Positions 1-13,739 of a DNA stretch of 64,000 bases are shown one piece after another. A model generated the notes under the pieces. That model did no database searches. It was not told the origin of the DNA and saw only the letters and a program-made list of their open reading frames with translations. The position numbers and the translations under genes are program-made. How positions within the stretch are numbered: position 1 is the stretch's first letter; every line of letters starts with the position of its first letter. The stretch is from NCBI RefSeq assembly GCF_000276665.1, contig NW_004955435.1, positions 4,466,122 to 4,530,121 of the forward strand, given 5' to 3'. The DNA is from Chinchilla lanigera (taxonomy: Eukaryota > Chordata > Mammalia > Rodentia > Chinchillidae).

Positions 1-3000
1 TGCAGCAAAAAGTTCAAATTATTTAAAGGGAGTAAGGGAGAGAAAGAAATAAAAATAATCCACAACTTTTCATTTGCAGTGTCATAGTATGTCCCAGAAA
101 GCCTAACAGAATTCAGGTGAATGTCGGGCTACTTAAGCGAAGCGTTAAACAGAGAAAAGTAGTAAAAGCGCAATTCAGATTAATTCTCAGAGACGGGCTT
201 CCAGCACATTATAAACTGAGTAAGATTCTGATAGAGGAATGTGGTGCACGCAGTGGATTTGAAAAATATTTCATTAATGCTGGGAAGGAAAATAATGCAT
301 TTTTATGTTTGTTCTGGGAAAGAATCAAGGCAAGAAATGAATTACTTTTCTTAAGTGATCCAGCTATTTTTTATTTTATGAAATGCTGTGTTTGGCAGGA
401 ACCTGCGAACCTGTGACTCAGTCACTTATCATCCACTGCAATGTTTGATATAACTTTTTAAGGAAAAAAATCTTTGGAAATCAACACCTTAATTTCTCAC
501 ATTTTCTGCTACTGAAGTTGACTATCAGGAATAAAGGAATACTTTTTAAAAACCGTTGCTATATCTGGGTAGGTAGGAGAATATCTTTCTTTGCTGTTCA
601 AATTCTCATAGCACAACTACTAATACTAATCCTAATTTAGGCTTGTGATTAAATGGATATAGTAGCTCAGCTCCACCCAGAAAGGATTCGATAAGTGAAA
701 ATGTTTTCTTTGCCAGTGACAAGGAACCAGGACCCTGTTAAGAGACTGTCCCTTGCCAGAAGGCAATACTTTGTTAAGTGTCTAACTTCTGATTATTCTA
801 TTTTCCTTTCTTCAGCAAACCTTGGCCTGGATTGTTGTTTGTTTTGTTCTGTTGTTAAACCCAGCCACCGTCAGCTGTCCTGCTTTGAAGGGACAGGAAC
901 ACCACTGCACTGTTGTTTTTGGCGGAGGCCCTTTACATTACAGCTGTTGTCTAAAGGTTACTTTCCTAGACTGTGAGAGTTTTGGGGTCACAAGCTCCAC
1001 TTCTAACTGCTTCTGTCTCCTAACTGACTAAATGAAATCATATCTTCAACGAACATGCAGGTCCACCTCCTTTTTTGAACTGAGGCTCACCCTATTTTAA
1101 GCTCACTGCCTTTGGTGAACCTTGAAACTCGCTGAAGCCACATGTATTCCAGAGATACGGCTGTGTTCAGTTACTCGGGAGCACCAGGAATTTCCACTGA
1201 GGCCCCAGATGCAAAAAGAGACAGAATAAGGCTTACCGCGGCTTAAGAGCAGTCATGTGGGTACAAAGGTTCCTGAAACATTCGCTTTTTTGATGTTTTT
1301 TTAAAAATTAAACTAGCTTTTTGAATGATTCCATTAACCTAAACATATCCTATTAAGAAGAATCAAACAAATCTCCAACATAAAACCATAAAGTAATTCT
1401 AGCAGAGAAGTAATATACTTGTATAAAGTTGCAAGGGAAAAATTAGAAAGCGTTTATGGGGATGACCCACTAGTCTACACCTCATCAGGCTAAATCCAGT
1501 CACATTTGTCACCACCTAGAGGAAAAATGGAGCACTGGTGTCCATGGAAACAACACAGCCCCTCTCCTCCCTGCAGGACACTCTGGGAAATGCCAGCTTT
1601 CCCCTCCCTGGCCTTACCCAGGAAGCCAGCTCAGCTACTCCCTTTCTCCCTGAGAAAATATAAAGGCACAGTACTGAGGGAGTTCGCAAGGATTATCTCA
1701 CTTTGAGAAGTATTTAAAATCTTCAAACTCTCTGACCTGGACTAAAACTCAAAGATGACCTTCTCACTTGAACTGTGGTCCCACACTGAAATAGTTTTCA
1801 TAGGCTTCAGAGGCAATCACCAGATCTACCAAGATACAGCTCACAGGGTTCATTTTGGAAAAGAAAAACTTTTATACCTAAGACCTGCTTGAATATTTTA
1901 TTAAAATGTGTCCCACCAATTCCTGGCTATAAAGTAAAATAATCTTTACTGTTACATTTATTCCACCTGGTTTAAAGTGTCTAAAAAGTCACTACAAAGA
2001 CTGCAAAAAAAAATGGAAAACATAGGTACATATGCCTACAATTTTATAGAACTAGGTGACAGTCTTCCTTTAAACAAACTTGTTTAAGCACATTAAGTGC
2101 TGAATGTGACACGTAGGCCCTCAAACTGAAAACTAAATTACTGTGAGGGTGCCATGCATGTCTCACATCAGTAAATTGAATTTTCGAGTAGTCAGAGTCC
2201 TCAATAATTTAAAGACAATGAAGGCAAAGTTGTGAAAGTACACAGAAACAATTGTTTAAAGAGGGCCCTTCGGGATACAGGCACCAAACACAGCCTCTAC
2301 TTAATTACTTATTCTCATGTTCTTCCTCCATTGCTTCACTCACATACAACTCGTGCTTTAATAGCTTAATGCCCAAAGTACCTTCTAGCCAAAGACTTCA
2401 GCTTTCAAATGTAATTCAGAAGCAGGGCTGCTTCATACTGATTCAGTATTATGCTTCATGCATTAAAAGTCTCTTGAGGCTATTTTCAAGTTAGTACATA
2501 TTGTAATAGCTGATTTTCATACAAAGGGAGAGCTATCAAAATAGACTAGTAATTTGAAATGTACTTCACAGTGGTGAAACTCATGACGCAGTGTCCCCCG
2601 CAGCTTTGAGAACAGGACGAAGGACAGGCTGACTGTCCCACTGACAGTTATCTCCACAGAGCTCCTCTCTAGAAGGGAATACAGATCGCAGTGAAGAGCA
2701 GAGGAAAGAGCCAGGTAGCTTCCCCGGGGGCGCAGAGAGGTCTCCTTAGGATGAGTAGCGTCCCATGCGCTCCTGTTCTCCTCCTTCCCAAGGAACAGTG
2801 CCTTAGGCACGTCGGGAATACTGTTCCTAATATGAAGATACTCCAACTGGAAAACTCCTGGCTCCTAATACTGCCTGGAGATCTTAGACTCACAAAAACA
2901 GTACTGTTTGAAGGGAGAGCTCAGATGGGTGCAAAAAGAACTAGATCCATCTGAGGAGCGGAGAGGAAAGAAGATATCTGCCGTTTTTATATAACCATTA

Positions 3001-5334
3001 GGAAAGTATTTTATCAACTCATTCTCTCGGGCCTTTATCCAGCTGATGATTTCAAATACCTGCTCCGACTTATCTATTTAAGTGATAATTGGTCAAAGGG
3101 GTGAATCAGGAGCGTCAGGAGGGAAAATGAGACAGTGGGCTGCAGTTTTAAGCCGCACGGTCAGGGTTATCTCAGAGCAGGTGACATCAGCACATAGCCA
3201 TGTGGGAGGTGGGTTCTGTCAAAAGCTGGACGATAGCAACAAGCAGAAGTAGAAGCAAGGACGGCCCCGCTTGGGAAGGAGCAGCACGAAGTCCTGACAC
3301 TGGAATATGAGCAACAGAACCGGATTTGCCAGGCACACTTGCTCATGACGAAAAGCAAAACAAAACAAACCACAGTCTCTCACGTACCCCCAGATCCACT
3401 CCCTGTTTCTCTCACAGAGGACACTTTCCTGACCCTTAAATGCAGGAATTAAGGGGGCAGAAATTTCTAGTTATTTCTTTACCTGGTGTTTCCTAACCCT
3501 GATGGTTCACTTCATCTCATTCCCTTTTTGTCAACATTTGGGATCCTCTAAGAGTTAGTAAAACTGCTAATGACCCGAGGGCAGGACTGCCATGGAACCT
3601 GTGGGGCGCAGCGTGCAGTGGAAATGTGGAGACCCTCATTCAAAAAGTAGTTGCCTTCAAAATTTCAAAATGGTGACGCCAAAGCACTAAACTAAGAGAC
3701 GGGCTCCCCGGAGCACGATGCCTTGTGTCACCTCACAGGTCACGTGTCCAAGAAGCCAGCCTGCTTCCGGAGTCTAGACTGACCGTGTAGATTTCTACCT
3801 CTTCACTTCTGCCTGCACAAACGGAAAAGCAAGCTGGCCTAGATCTTGGCCAAAGATTAGTTTATACCTTAGTTTGGACTACTGCAGGGTTCTAAGGACC
3901 TCTAAAAGTCTTTGTGGTTAAAAGAATACAGAATGCAATTCTTGTTACCCAGCATGCCTCACAGTTTAGACAAAGCTGCAAAGTTTTCACGTTGTCAGGA
4001 GCACCTACAGACTTTCGTGTGAAGAAGGTACATGAAGGCGTAACAGCCTCCCCAGCTGAGAAGCTCGGTGCCAGCATGTTCAAACAATAAAGCCTCTGCT
4101 AAGTTTTCCACAGTTTTGTACCAAGATGACACGTTTCTTCCCGAGAGGAAAAAGTTTCTTCAAACAAATGTGCTACGCCACATCTCTTGCCAAACACAAT
4201 AGGCCACCCATAAAGGACACCACGTGACAAAGAGCAGTAATTTTACCTCATTAAGGAAACTGCTTTTTGATAGCAGGGCAAAGTTTTTCCAGTGTGCTAC
4301 CGAGCGATAGTGCGAACTCGCTAGATCCTCTCCTGACGAGGATCCCCATGAGCTTTCTGAAACATTAATGCACAGTTAAAGAAAGAGCTGCTTCTTTAGA
4401 TAACTGAGTGAGACAAACTGGACTCTAATGAGCTAAGACCACAGTCTAAACAAATGAGCACAGTTCAGTGCCAAAACTGAAACGGGACTTGTGCGTCCCT
4501 GCCTCGTCTCAAACTACCCACCCGCATTTAAATGGTATCATTTTGTAAAAAGACTGAAAATTTACTGACAGAAGAAGTTCCCTCACCCAGGACGATGTGA
4601 AGTGTAGACTTTCCTAAGATATCTTCAAAGCTGTTTGAGAGCAAGATCTGTGCAGCTTTTCCATAACATCCTAGGCCCTGAGAGCACTTCATCAAGCTAT
4701 TTAGGACATGCAGCTTGGGAATCCTCTGAAGCTCTGAACAGAAGTCAGGACTGGCTTCTGTCCCCAAAACCAGCACTGGGTGTGTAACTGCATCACGACT
4801 GGCGTATGGTAGGTGCTGTGGCACGGTCAGTCGCTGAGCTATCACCACGACTCCTAGTCAATCTATGCTGACAGACCTAGAACATAAAGCACATCTTTAT
4901 GCAAGAGAATTCCGAGCCCAACAATAACAATGGCACCTGTTTTTACATAGCGTTTTTTTTACTTGTAATATTATAAGGTTGCATAACATGATGATTACAT
5001 TCATGGTAGGGAACTTTTCTCCTTTTTCTCTACCCCTTTTATTTTTCCAGCATCAACGTCAGATTGAAAACCTGACTAATAGGCCAAAGAACATATAAAA
5101 CATGCAAGACAACTTTAATAACGCAAGGTACACTTTTAGATACATTATTCATGCTGGGTTATACTGCAGAACCTTTTCTCTCTTTTTGCCTTCTATCAGT
5201 CTTTTATTATATATAGATATGTAGCATTATAGATATATAGCATATATCTGTAGTGTTCTATAGATATATGTAGATATAGCCTAAGAATAGCATGTACGTA
5301 GTATATATCCATATATAGTGTTTTTCATATAAGA

Positions 5335-6655
5335 GCAACCATGTGATATTTAAGTTTATGCATCTGTGTTACTTCACTTAACATTATGGTCTCAAGGAGC
5401 ATCCATTTTCCTACCAATGACTCAGACTTACCCTTCTTTATGGCACAGTAGTACCCCATTGTATATAAATATCACATGTTCTTTATCCATTCATCCTTTG
5501 ATGGACGTATAAGCTGTTTCTAAGATTTAGCTGTTATGAGTTGTGCTGCTATAGTCATGGGTATGATTATATCAGTGTGATATGATGTCTTTAACTCTTG
5601 GGGGAAGATACCTACCAGGTGAATAGCTGGATCAAATGGAATTTCTAGTTTCAGTGTTTTGAGGACTCTCCCCACTGATTTCCATACTGATTGTATCCGT
5701 TTACAGTCCCACCAACAGTGCAGAAGCACTTTCTCCCACAGCCTCATCATTTGTAGTCACTGGTTGATCTCTTGTGACAGCCATTCTTACTGGAGTGAGG
5801 TGGAGTCTCAGTGCTGTTTTAATTTGCATTCCTCAAATGGCCAGTGATGTTGAACATTTTTTCATATATTTATTGGCCATTTGTCTTTCTTTATCTGAAA
5901 ACTGTCTATTCATTTGAGATGCTCATTCTAAATTGGATATTTAAATTTGGGGGATCTAATATTTCTGAGTTCTTTATATATTCTAGATATTAGTTCTTTA
6001 TTTGGCAAAAAAAAATTTCCCATTCTGTAGATTTTCTCTTCACTCTGAGGGTGGTTTCCTTCGCTGTACAGAAGCTTTTTAATTTGATGGGATCCCATTT
6101 GTCAATTCCGGGTATTATTTCTTGTGCACCTGTGGTTTTGTTCATAAAGCCTTTGCCTGTACCTATGTCCTCCAGAGCTTTACACTTTTTGTCTTCCAGC
6201 AGACAAAATGTGTCTGTGCTAATGCTTACATCTTTGATCCATTTGATTTTAGTTTAGTGCACGGTGAGAGATACGGGACTAGATTCAACCTTCAGCATAT
6301 GGAGAGCCAGTTTTCCCAGCACCATTTGTTAAGGAGGCTTTCTTCCAGCAAAGGGATTTGGCCCCTTTGTCAGAGATGCCATAGCTGAGTTTACCTGGCG
6401 TTGTTTCTGTGTCTTCTGTCCTGTTCCACTGACCCATGAGTCTGGATTTTTCTCTTCTATTTTGTTTGGATTTCTATTGTTGTTTTTGTTTTTTGGTTTG
6501 ATTTTGCCAGTACTGTGCTGTTTGCATCACTTTAACTTTGTAGTATAACTTGAAGTCCCAGATTGTGACGCCCCCTGCCTTGCCCTTGCTGCCCAGAACT
6601 GCTTTTGCTCTTCTGGGTCTCTTCTGGATCCATTCTTACGTGGCACTTAGGCTTC
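5335..6655 (-). mobile_element. L1 (LINE-1) 3' fragment, antisense, decayed
   Basis: On the minus strand, bases 5750-5520 translate to the C-terminal region of L1 ORF2, recognisable by the LLHCWWDC and DPAIHLVGIFP blocks and the AAQLITAKS stretch. The + strand continues with the reverse complement of more upstream ORF2 sequence up to about 6650. Stops and frameshifts break the frame repeatedly, so the copy is dead. It lies antisense to PALMD. Boundaries are approximate. Confidence 0.88.
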
Positions 6656-6800
6656 TAAGAAATAAAAACTTTCACACCATTGTCTCATTTGTCCAGACAG
6701 ACCTAGGACTGTTGTCAAGAGCAGATGCTACCATCCCCATTTTATAGATAGAAAACCCAAGGGCGGGAAGAGTTAAGGGACTGGCTTCTGGTGCGCCCTG
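6655..6800 (+). mobile_element. MIR-like SINE remnant
   Basis: The order of segments is that of the MIR core: a stretch ending in 'ccattttatagatagaaaa', then 'gggaagagttaagggactgg', corresponding to the 'bat-like' core and the 'gaggttaagtaacttg' segment. It is heavily diverged, as expected of this ancient family. Confidence 0.55.
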
Positions 6801-8094
6801 AACCTACTTTTCTGTGTCAGCGCCCCTCGCCCACTTCCAGAACCTCCTCAGATCGGCACTCTCCACCCCTGGGGAACGCTGGAAGCGGGACCAGGAGAAG
6901 CAGCCTTGGAGGCTCTGCTTCCCTCAGCGCAACCCAAGCCAGTCCTCCACCTCCCGAAGTCTCCTCTGCCGTCCTTGTCTGCCAGGAGTAAAGGTGGACA
7001 AGAGCAAACTGGGAGGCCATCTCAGAAGTATCTGCTGTTGTCTCAAGAGGCCTGGGGTGGAGGCAAAGTCATCCTCCAGAACATGAAATAGTCTGAGCTT
7101 TTGTTGCCCTCACCCCATCCTGCTCACACTGTTTCTTCTGGTCAGGGCCTCTTAAGACCAAGGCGTCTGTGCGTGTTTGGGAGTTTGCCCCACGGTGAGC
7201 TCAGCGCTGGCTGGTCCACCAAAAGGACCGTGTGGATGAGTCAGCGAATGAGTGAACGAGGACGATTAAACTGAGAAGGGGAAAGCCAGTGATTGTCTGG
7301 CCTGCTAACAGATTTTCTTCTCACTGAAGAGCAGGCCAAGCTTACCACCCCCTCTCAGTAATTCATAAGTTGTGGTCAGTGTTTATCCCGTGCTGTTGCG
7401 TCACTATTCATAGCAATAAACAAGAAGGGATAAACAAAGGAATAGAGGAGTAGAACACACCCTGGGTTCCATTTAGAGATCATTAGAATTTAGCATGAGA
7501 CTAGGAAGGAAGGCTAAAATTACAAAATGAAATGAGCTTGGAAAATCCGTGCTTTCCAGTTCACCCCAAGAAGTAGTGATAACCATGCTGACCGTGGCCT
7601 GAAGAATTAGGTCTCAGTTCCCAAGACTGACTTGGGAATGAGGCATTTCAAAGCCAGATGAAGAATAAGTACAGGAAGCTCAGCCCAAACAGAGATGCCT
7701 TTGTCCAGACTGAAGCCCTCTTTGCCCGTGTGCAGGACCTGTGCGTCCAGCTTCTCCTGGACACTTTCCCTGTGGGGTGGCTCCTACCCTATTTTGTTTG
7801 AGGACAGCTCTCTAGGTTGAGAGCTCTGACGCGACGTGCCGGAATCCCTTTTCCTGTAACTCAGCCATCACAGCTCTAGCGCTGAAGCTGTGTGGCTTCT
7901 CTTTCCAGATTCCTATCCTTCCTCAGCGCACAGGCTCATTGCAGACACCTAGAACGGCAGGCAGTGATAAAAGGCAGTGATGAGAACCAGCAGAACCCTC
8001 GCGAAGACAGAGGCCCTGGTGCTGTAACAAATCCCTTAATTGGGGAATTGTATTTATAGTAATTTACTTTTAAGTAATACGATGTGGTATAAAA

Positions 8095-8213
8095 AGCGTC
8101 ATCCTTAGAATTTAGAAAATTAGGTTCAGCGCAAGTTTCACCACTGGACCAACGACATAACTCCAGGAAGTTAACACTCAAACCTTTAGCTTCAGTATCT
8201 CTAAAATTAAGGA
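8095..8213 (-). mobile_element. MIR-like SINE remnant, antisense
   Basis: The reverse complement shows the MIR layout in degraded form: 'ttcagcgcaagtttcaccac', then 'cataactccaggaagttaac', then 'agcttcagtatctctaaaat'. It directly abuts the B1 SINE that begins at about 8214, suggesting the B1 inserted at its edge. Confidence 0.5.
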
Positions 8214-8383
8214 AGTTGAGTGTGGTGGTGCTGCCTATAATCCCAGCACTCGGCAGGCTGAGGCAGGAGGATCATTGTGAGTTCGAGGCCAGCCTGGGCT
8301 ACAAAGTGAGCTCAAGGCCAGCCTGAACTGCAGAGTGAGACCCTGTCTCAAAAAGACAATCAATCAATCAATCAATCAATAAA
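8214..8383 (+). mobile_element. B1-type SINE with (AATC)n tail
   Basis: Sequence of a 7SL-derived B1: 'cctataatcccagcactcgg', 'ggctgaggcaggaggatcat', then two copies of the 'aaggccagcctg..ctac' unit (the 29-bp duplication of rodent B1) and 'gagaccctgtctcaaaaaga'. The A-rich tail has turned into a short (AATC)n microsatellite. Confidence 0.9.
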
Positions 8384-9253
8384 TTTAAGAAAAACATTTA
8401 ATTTGAGATCAAAATCTGCTATATGTGTGTTTTAAAATGTCACGATGAAACACAATATTGTGTAAAATTAATATGTACCAAAAGGCATACAGGTAAAAAC
8501 TCTTAAAAATTAATTTGAAAGGCAATAGTCAGAAAACATTCCACTTTCAAGAGCTACAAAATAAAAAATATGTTAAAAATAAAAAATAATACTAGTAAGG
8601 AAATGTACCAGATTTATATGAAGAAATATTCATACTTTTTATACCTACTGAGGAAATATGTAATATTTATATAATTAAACATTGCTAAGTAACATTATGA
8701 TCAGAGAGACACACCATTCCTAGGTATGTAGTCTGAGTATAAAACAGTTGTCAGATTCTTCCAATTCACTTAAGCTTAGTGCAGTTGTAATCAAAATCTC
8801 TAAGGGAACAGTTTCATTTACTGCAGGCAAAAGCATGAAATTGCTGAGTACAGGACAATTTGGCAACTGGCATAAGAAAACTAAAAACAATTTTATCCTT
8901 TAATCTAGAGTTTCATTATAAAACACAGAAATGGACATCCTAAGGTGTTCACATCATCTCTTACGGTACAAAGGTGGAAGAAAATTTAATGTCCAAAACT
9001 AAGGATTAACTGAGTAAAGATTGTGTGTATGTGTATATGTGTGTGATAGAAAAATATATAACTGTTAAAAATAATTTAGAAGACTAATGACATGGTGCAT
9101 TGCTCTGCTGGTGGTACGTTTTAAAAAGTCATATTACTAAACATGTAAAGCACTCTTAATTTCATATAAATTATATCATGCAACTACAGATCATACATAC
9201 AACATCATCAACCTCTAATTATCTGATTATTACTATTAAGAGTAGACTTTTAG

Positions 9254-9344
9254 GGCCGGGGATTTAGCTCAGCAGCACAGCGCCTGCCTGGAAAGCACAA
9301 GGTCATGAGTTCGATTCGCAGTACCCAAAAAAAAAAAAAAAAAA
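9254..9344 (+). mobile_element. ID-family SINE
   Basis: tRNA-like head with A box ('gatttagctcagcagcacag') and B box ('gtcatgagttcgattcgcag') followed by an 18-A tail. This is the ID structure, derived from a tRNA and transposed with L1 machinery. Confidence 0.9.
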
Positions 9345-11407
9345 TTGCAATTATCAAGAGTAAACTTTTAAACTCCATAAAGGTGTGTAGCTTTTATGTG
9401 GTTATTTGGATAGTCAGTTAGCTGATATTTTTATTTGGTAAGGAAGTGAGAAGAGATTAGGAATTGATTAGGTTTTCAATTTTGCTTCTATTAGAATTAA
9501 ATAAAATAATTTCAAAGTATAACTGGAAAAATAAATTAATGCTATTTATCAAGATATTTAATAAGAGCAAAAAAAGGAAGACTTACCCATTAAAATGTTA
9601 ATTTGCCTTATTGGTGCATGGACTAAATTATGCTGTATTGGTAAAATCAATAATTTGAGAAACTATACAAGTAATTTGGAACAAACTGTAATGTACATTT
9701 TAAAATTGGTAAATGATGAAAGTTGCATCCTACATCAGCAAGAAAGAACACTGAAATAAAAGTTCAGATAATTATTTTAAAATGAGGGGGCATTAACACC
9801 TACCATAAATTAAAATACAGTTCAGCTGGGTTAAAGAATTATATATTTTTAATATTTAGAAAGCTGGAAGAAAATTATGGGTGAATAATTGCAAGCTCTC
9901 AGATAGGAAAAACATTTAAAAATCACAATAGAAAAATGTTCTACATACTTCTAAAGCATCACAAATAAAATTTAAAGGCAAATAAGAAAAAATGTTTACA
10001 TCTAATATGGTAAACAAAAGGTTACTATCCCAAAGCTCACAGAAAAATGAGTTGACACCACCGACAATTTTTTAAATAATAATACAATTAGCCAAGGAAA
10101 TTATGAATGACATAATCATTTAAATCTGAAATTTCACTTTAAAAAAAGTGAGATACTATATTTTGTCCTACTCAAAATACTAAAGGGTTTTTTTTTAACT
10201 TATATATGCGCAATTAATAAAGGTGAGATAGACTCTGTTTTGTGGTAATATAAGTAACAACTTCATTCACTAGACTATTTCAGCAATCTGTGTGAAGAAT
10301 TTTTAAAACATCCATACACTTTGCCTGGATAACTAACCTCTAGGAACCTACACTAAGGAAATCAGTAGAGAAAACTGGTCCAAAATCTACATATGAAAAC
10401 TTCATCACACAACTGTTTATAGTGTGAAAAGACTCAAAACAACCTAACAGGTAGGAAGAAAGGGCGTGATTAAGCGAAGTACAATAATTTGAATAACACA
10501 TAATGTTTTTGTGTTTACAAAATTTAGTTCCATGGGAAATGCTTAGGCATAGGATTAAGTACAAAGGTGAGCCACAAACCGTGCATAAGGGCCTCCTTGG
10601 GTGACTTGTGTGTGTCTGTATGTATAAACGTGTGTGTCTGTGGGACGTGTGAGTTGAACAGTGATGAGAGCAAAGTACTCCTGATGGTTGACAATTATTT
10701 CTAAAATAGTCAAAGTCTGAGCAGTTTTTATATTTTCTTTAACTTTGGATTTTCCAAATATTATAATTAATGTATCTTATAAAGTTCATGTTAAATAATA
10801 AAGTTAATCATTAATTCGCACCCAGCATCCCTGTCAGCCAAGATGTCTTGAAATCTTACTTGCTCGTGTTTCATAGCGTGAGTTTCTGTATCTCGATCGT
10901 TAAAGTCACCTGAAGCAGTTTTTAATGATGAAACTTCCACCCCACTCCCACTTAATCCTCGAATTCTGACTCAGAAAGCTTTTTCCATGTGTTTGTATAT
11001 GTTTACATGTTTGCTAGATTCAGTTTTAGTTTTCTATTTTCTTGTAGAACGTTGGTTTAACTAATGTTAAGACAGTCATTACCGAATAAATACGCTTTTC
11101 ACATTTCCACAAACTTGCAAGTGTAAGATAAAAACGTCTGTCAAAAGCCATGTGAAAACCAAGATATACTGCATTCCCATGATCTAGATATCTTTGTTTC
11201 TTTGTTCTTTCAATTACATTATGGGAATAAATATGATCCCTACCTCATAGAGATTTGGAGAAGATTAAATAAATATACATTTTCATGTTTAAGTAGCTCC
11301 CTGTCACATAAAAAGTTCTCAGTAATCATCACCTGCAGATCTTGGAATAATTAGGCCACAAGAAAAAACTGAGTTTGAAACTTTGGCTTTTATTTTCTTT
11401 TCTGTTT

Positions 11408-11517
11408 TTCCTTTGTTTTCTTTCTTTGTTTTTGTTTTTTGCAGTGCTGGGAATCAAACCCAGGGCCTCAGATGTGCTAGGCAGGTCCTTCACCACTAAA
11501 CCATACTCCAACCCAAA
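11408..11517 (-). mobile_element. ID-like or B4-like SINE fragment, antisense
   Basis: Antisense order: T-rich run, then 'gcagtgctgggaatcaaacc', 'cagggcctcagatgtgctag', 'caggtccttcaccactaaac'. This is the reverse complement of a diverged ID-type head. It is more diverged than the other ID copies in the window. Confidence 0.7.
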
Positions 11518-11576
11518 ATGTCTGTCTTAATCATCAAACCCTACCTCCCTGACATCCCTTTCTAAATACAACATTC

Positions 11577-11735
11577 CTGCCTGGCATGGTGGCACACGCC
11601 CATAATCCCAGCATGGGGGAGGCTGAAGCAGGAGGAGCACTATAAACTCAAGGCCAGCCTGGACTACATAGTGACTTCAAAACCAGACTGGGCTACATAG
11701 AGATTCAGTCTCAAAAAAACAACAATAAAAAAGTC
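11577..11735 (+). mobile_element. Diverged B1-type SINE
   Basis: 'ggcatggtggcacacgccca', 'taatcccagcatgggggagg' and two copies of the 'ccag.ctgg.ctacatag' block, ending 'cagtctcaaaaaaacaac'. It is older than the B1 copies at 44.7 kb and 62.9 kb by divergence. Confidence 0.85.
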
Positions 11736-12492
11736 CTTGTCTAAATATACTTCGTGACTCTACAACTTCACCAGCAATTAATCAATGAATTCACCAATCA
11801 TAAGACATAACTCACATTTTTCCTCCCTCCAAAATTTGGAGCCTTTGCCACTTTCACTCTTTTGATATATTTTCACTTCATCCAAGATTCCAAGGAAATT
11901 ACATAACAATATTTTTCTGTTGTGTCTATAAATTTTTCTTCTCCCTGAGATGAAGCCAATTAGAGTCTGAAGATTAGCACAGCTGTCATATTAGCGGCTA
12001 TATTTCCTCTTGGACGTCAATTTCCCTTTAAGTTAATTAGTTCCACCCTTTCCAGGATCAAAAGTATTCTCCTTAATCAAAAATAAGGGGAAAAAAATAG
12101 GACTGGAGTCCTTCTATCTTGTCACTGTCATTTTTAATATCTACTATGCATCTCAGCAGTAGTCTTATTGGTTTTATCTTTTACTCTCTCACACACACAC
12201 ACTCTCACTAGCTTTTCATGATCTCATATGCTTCACATCTTCACATCACCCTAAATTTGTAACTTATTTATGCTACTGTCTTATTCTGGGTGAGCTCTTG
12301 GGAAGGTCCTCAGTTTGGGTATTTTTATGGTCGTTCTCTTTTCTTCTTAACTAAGATCGTTTTTAATTGTGTATCCATGTTTTCCTTGTAAATTCTTCAA
12401 GCCTCATAATCTATCTTCCTTCTTGAAATATTTGCTCCCTTTTCAAGAATCTTTTAAAGAATTTCAATAATTTTTTCAAGAATTTTTGAAAT

Positions 12493-12656
12493 CAGCCGGG
12501 CGTGGTAGAGCATGACTGTAATCCCAGCACTTGGGAGACTGAGGCAGGAGGACTGTTGCAGGTTCAAGACCAGCCTGGGCTACAAAGTGATCTCAAGGCC
12601 AGCCTGAACTACATGGGGAGACCCTCTCTCAAACAAGAAAAAAAAAAAAAAAAAGA
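12493..12656 (+). mobile_element. B1-type SINE
   Basis: 'cagccgggcgtggtagagca' start, 'taatcccagcacttgggaga', duplicated 'ccagcctg..ctac' unit, 'gagaccctctctcaaacaag' and an A-rich tail of about 18 bases. Confidence 0.9.
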
Positions 12657-13194
12657 AGTATTTTTAAAATCTACTTTCATCATATCTAGCAAACTTCTAA
12701 CTACGCCCAGAATTCATTCCTAGCAATACTATGGTTTTGGGGGGGTTTTTTTTGTTTTTCTTTTAGCTTTTCTGAGCATTTATTACAATCTAGCAATACT
12801 ATGTTAACACGTCCCTTTTTCTACGGTTACTGTGATCTGTACATCACCAGCAGCTCTGAGTCCTTTGTAGTACTTAAGTTTAAATAAGCAGCTTCTACTA
12901 TTGATCTTTTCAGGTTCTAAGCAATTAAAATCTCAGCAAAGTAGTCATGAGCTCATCAGATATTCAGCTTTGAGCTAAAGGAATCTGAAAATATTTGACT
13001 AATTGGATTCTCTCATCATTGCGCTTACGCATTTCCAAGTTTTTCAACTGACTGAGAAAAATACCACCTATACTCACTTCCTGTTCAGGTAGTATCAAGT
13101 ATAACAGCAGGACGTTTTTGTTTTTCCTTACTTTTATCTAAATGTTCACAAATATGCTCTGCCTTTCTTTTGTGGAGATAGTGAGGAAAAATAA

Positions 13195-13345
13195 AAAGAG
13201 ACCAGGACTGGGAATTAAGATGTAATTTACAGTCTTGGCTGTGCTCCTAAGTACATTCTTAAGCAAGTCAGTTTATTATCTCTCAAGGTTTAAAACTCTT
13301 ACACGTAAAATGAATTATGTGGAACATGAGAGCACTGAATCTCTT
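13195..13345 (-). mobile_element. MIR-like SINE remnant, antisense
   Basis: Degraded reverse complement of MIR: 'cttggctgtgctcctaagta', 'cttaagcaagtcagtttatt', 'ctctcaaggtttaaaactct', 'acgtaaaatgaa'. The order matches the family; the identity is low. Confidence 0.55.
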
Positions 13346-13739
13346 ATAACTTCCAGTGTCATGACACCGTGATTGTTTTTTCTTCCCTCGTTGTAGTCTG
13401 CTCAAGTGAAATAGCATGGACCCCCTCACTGCTCCTTTCTGTCATGTGGGCAAATTCACCAAGTTTTATTATAAATGGTATTTGACTGACCCCAAAATAA
13501 ACTGCCCTGTGGGTTCCCTTCCCCCTCTGCTCACGGAGCCCTTTGCACAATACTGCTCCCTCACCCTTTCATCTGTCCCTTCCTCGTCTCTCACCTTTCT
13601 TCCCGAACTCTTCCTTCCTTCTCAGTTCCTGTTTCTGTCAGTGATTCCGCCTCCCTGAGTGACCCAGGCAGAATCCAGCTTCCTACTCCACCTGCCCGCT
13701 CCTGCCCTCACCATGTTGTCATCGGTTGTCATCCTGACG

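Noticed and set aside
7860..7890. 'cagccatcacag' as a possible end of the PALMD first coding exon
   Set aside because: No GT donor follows and the upstream codons do not fit the expected N-terminus.
9254..9325. tRNA-like sequence with A and B boxes (also at other ID copies)
   Set aside because: A-rich tail, multiple dispersed copies and lack of a full cloverleaf show ID SINEs, not tRNA genes.
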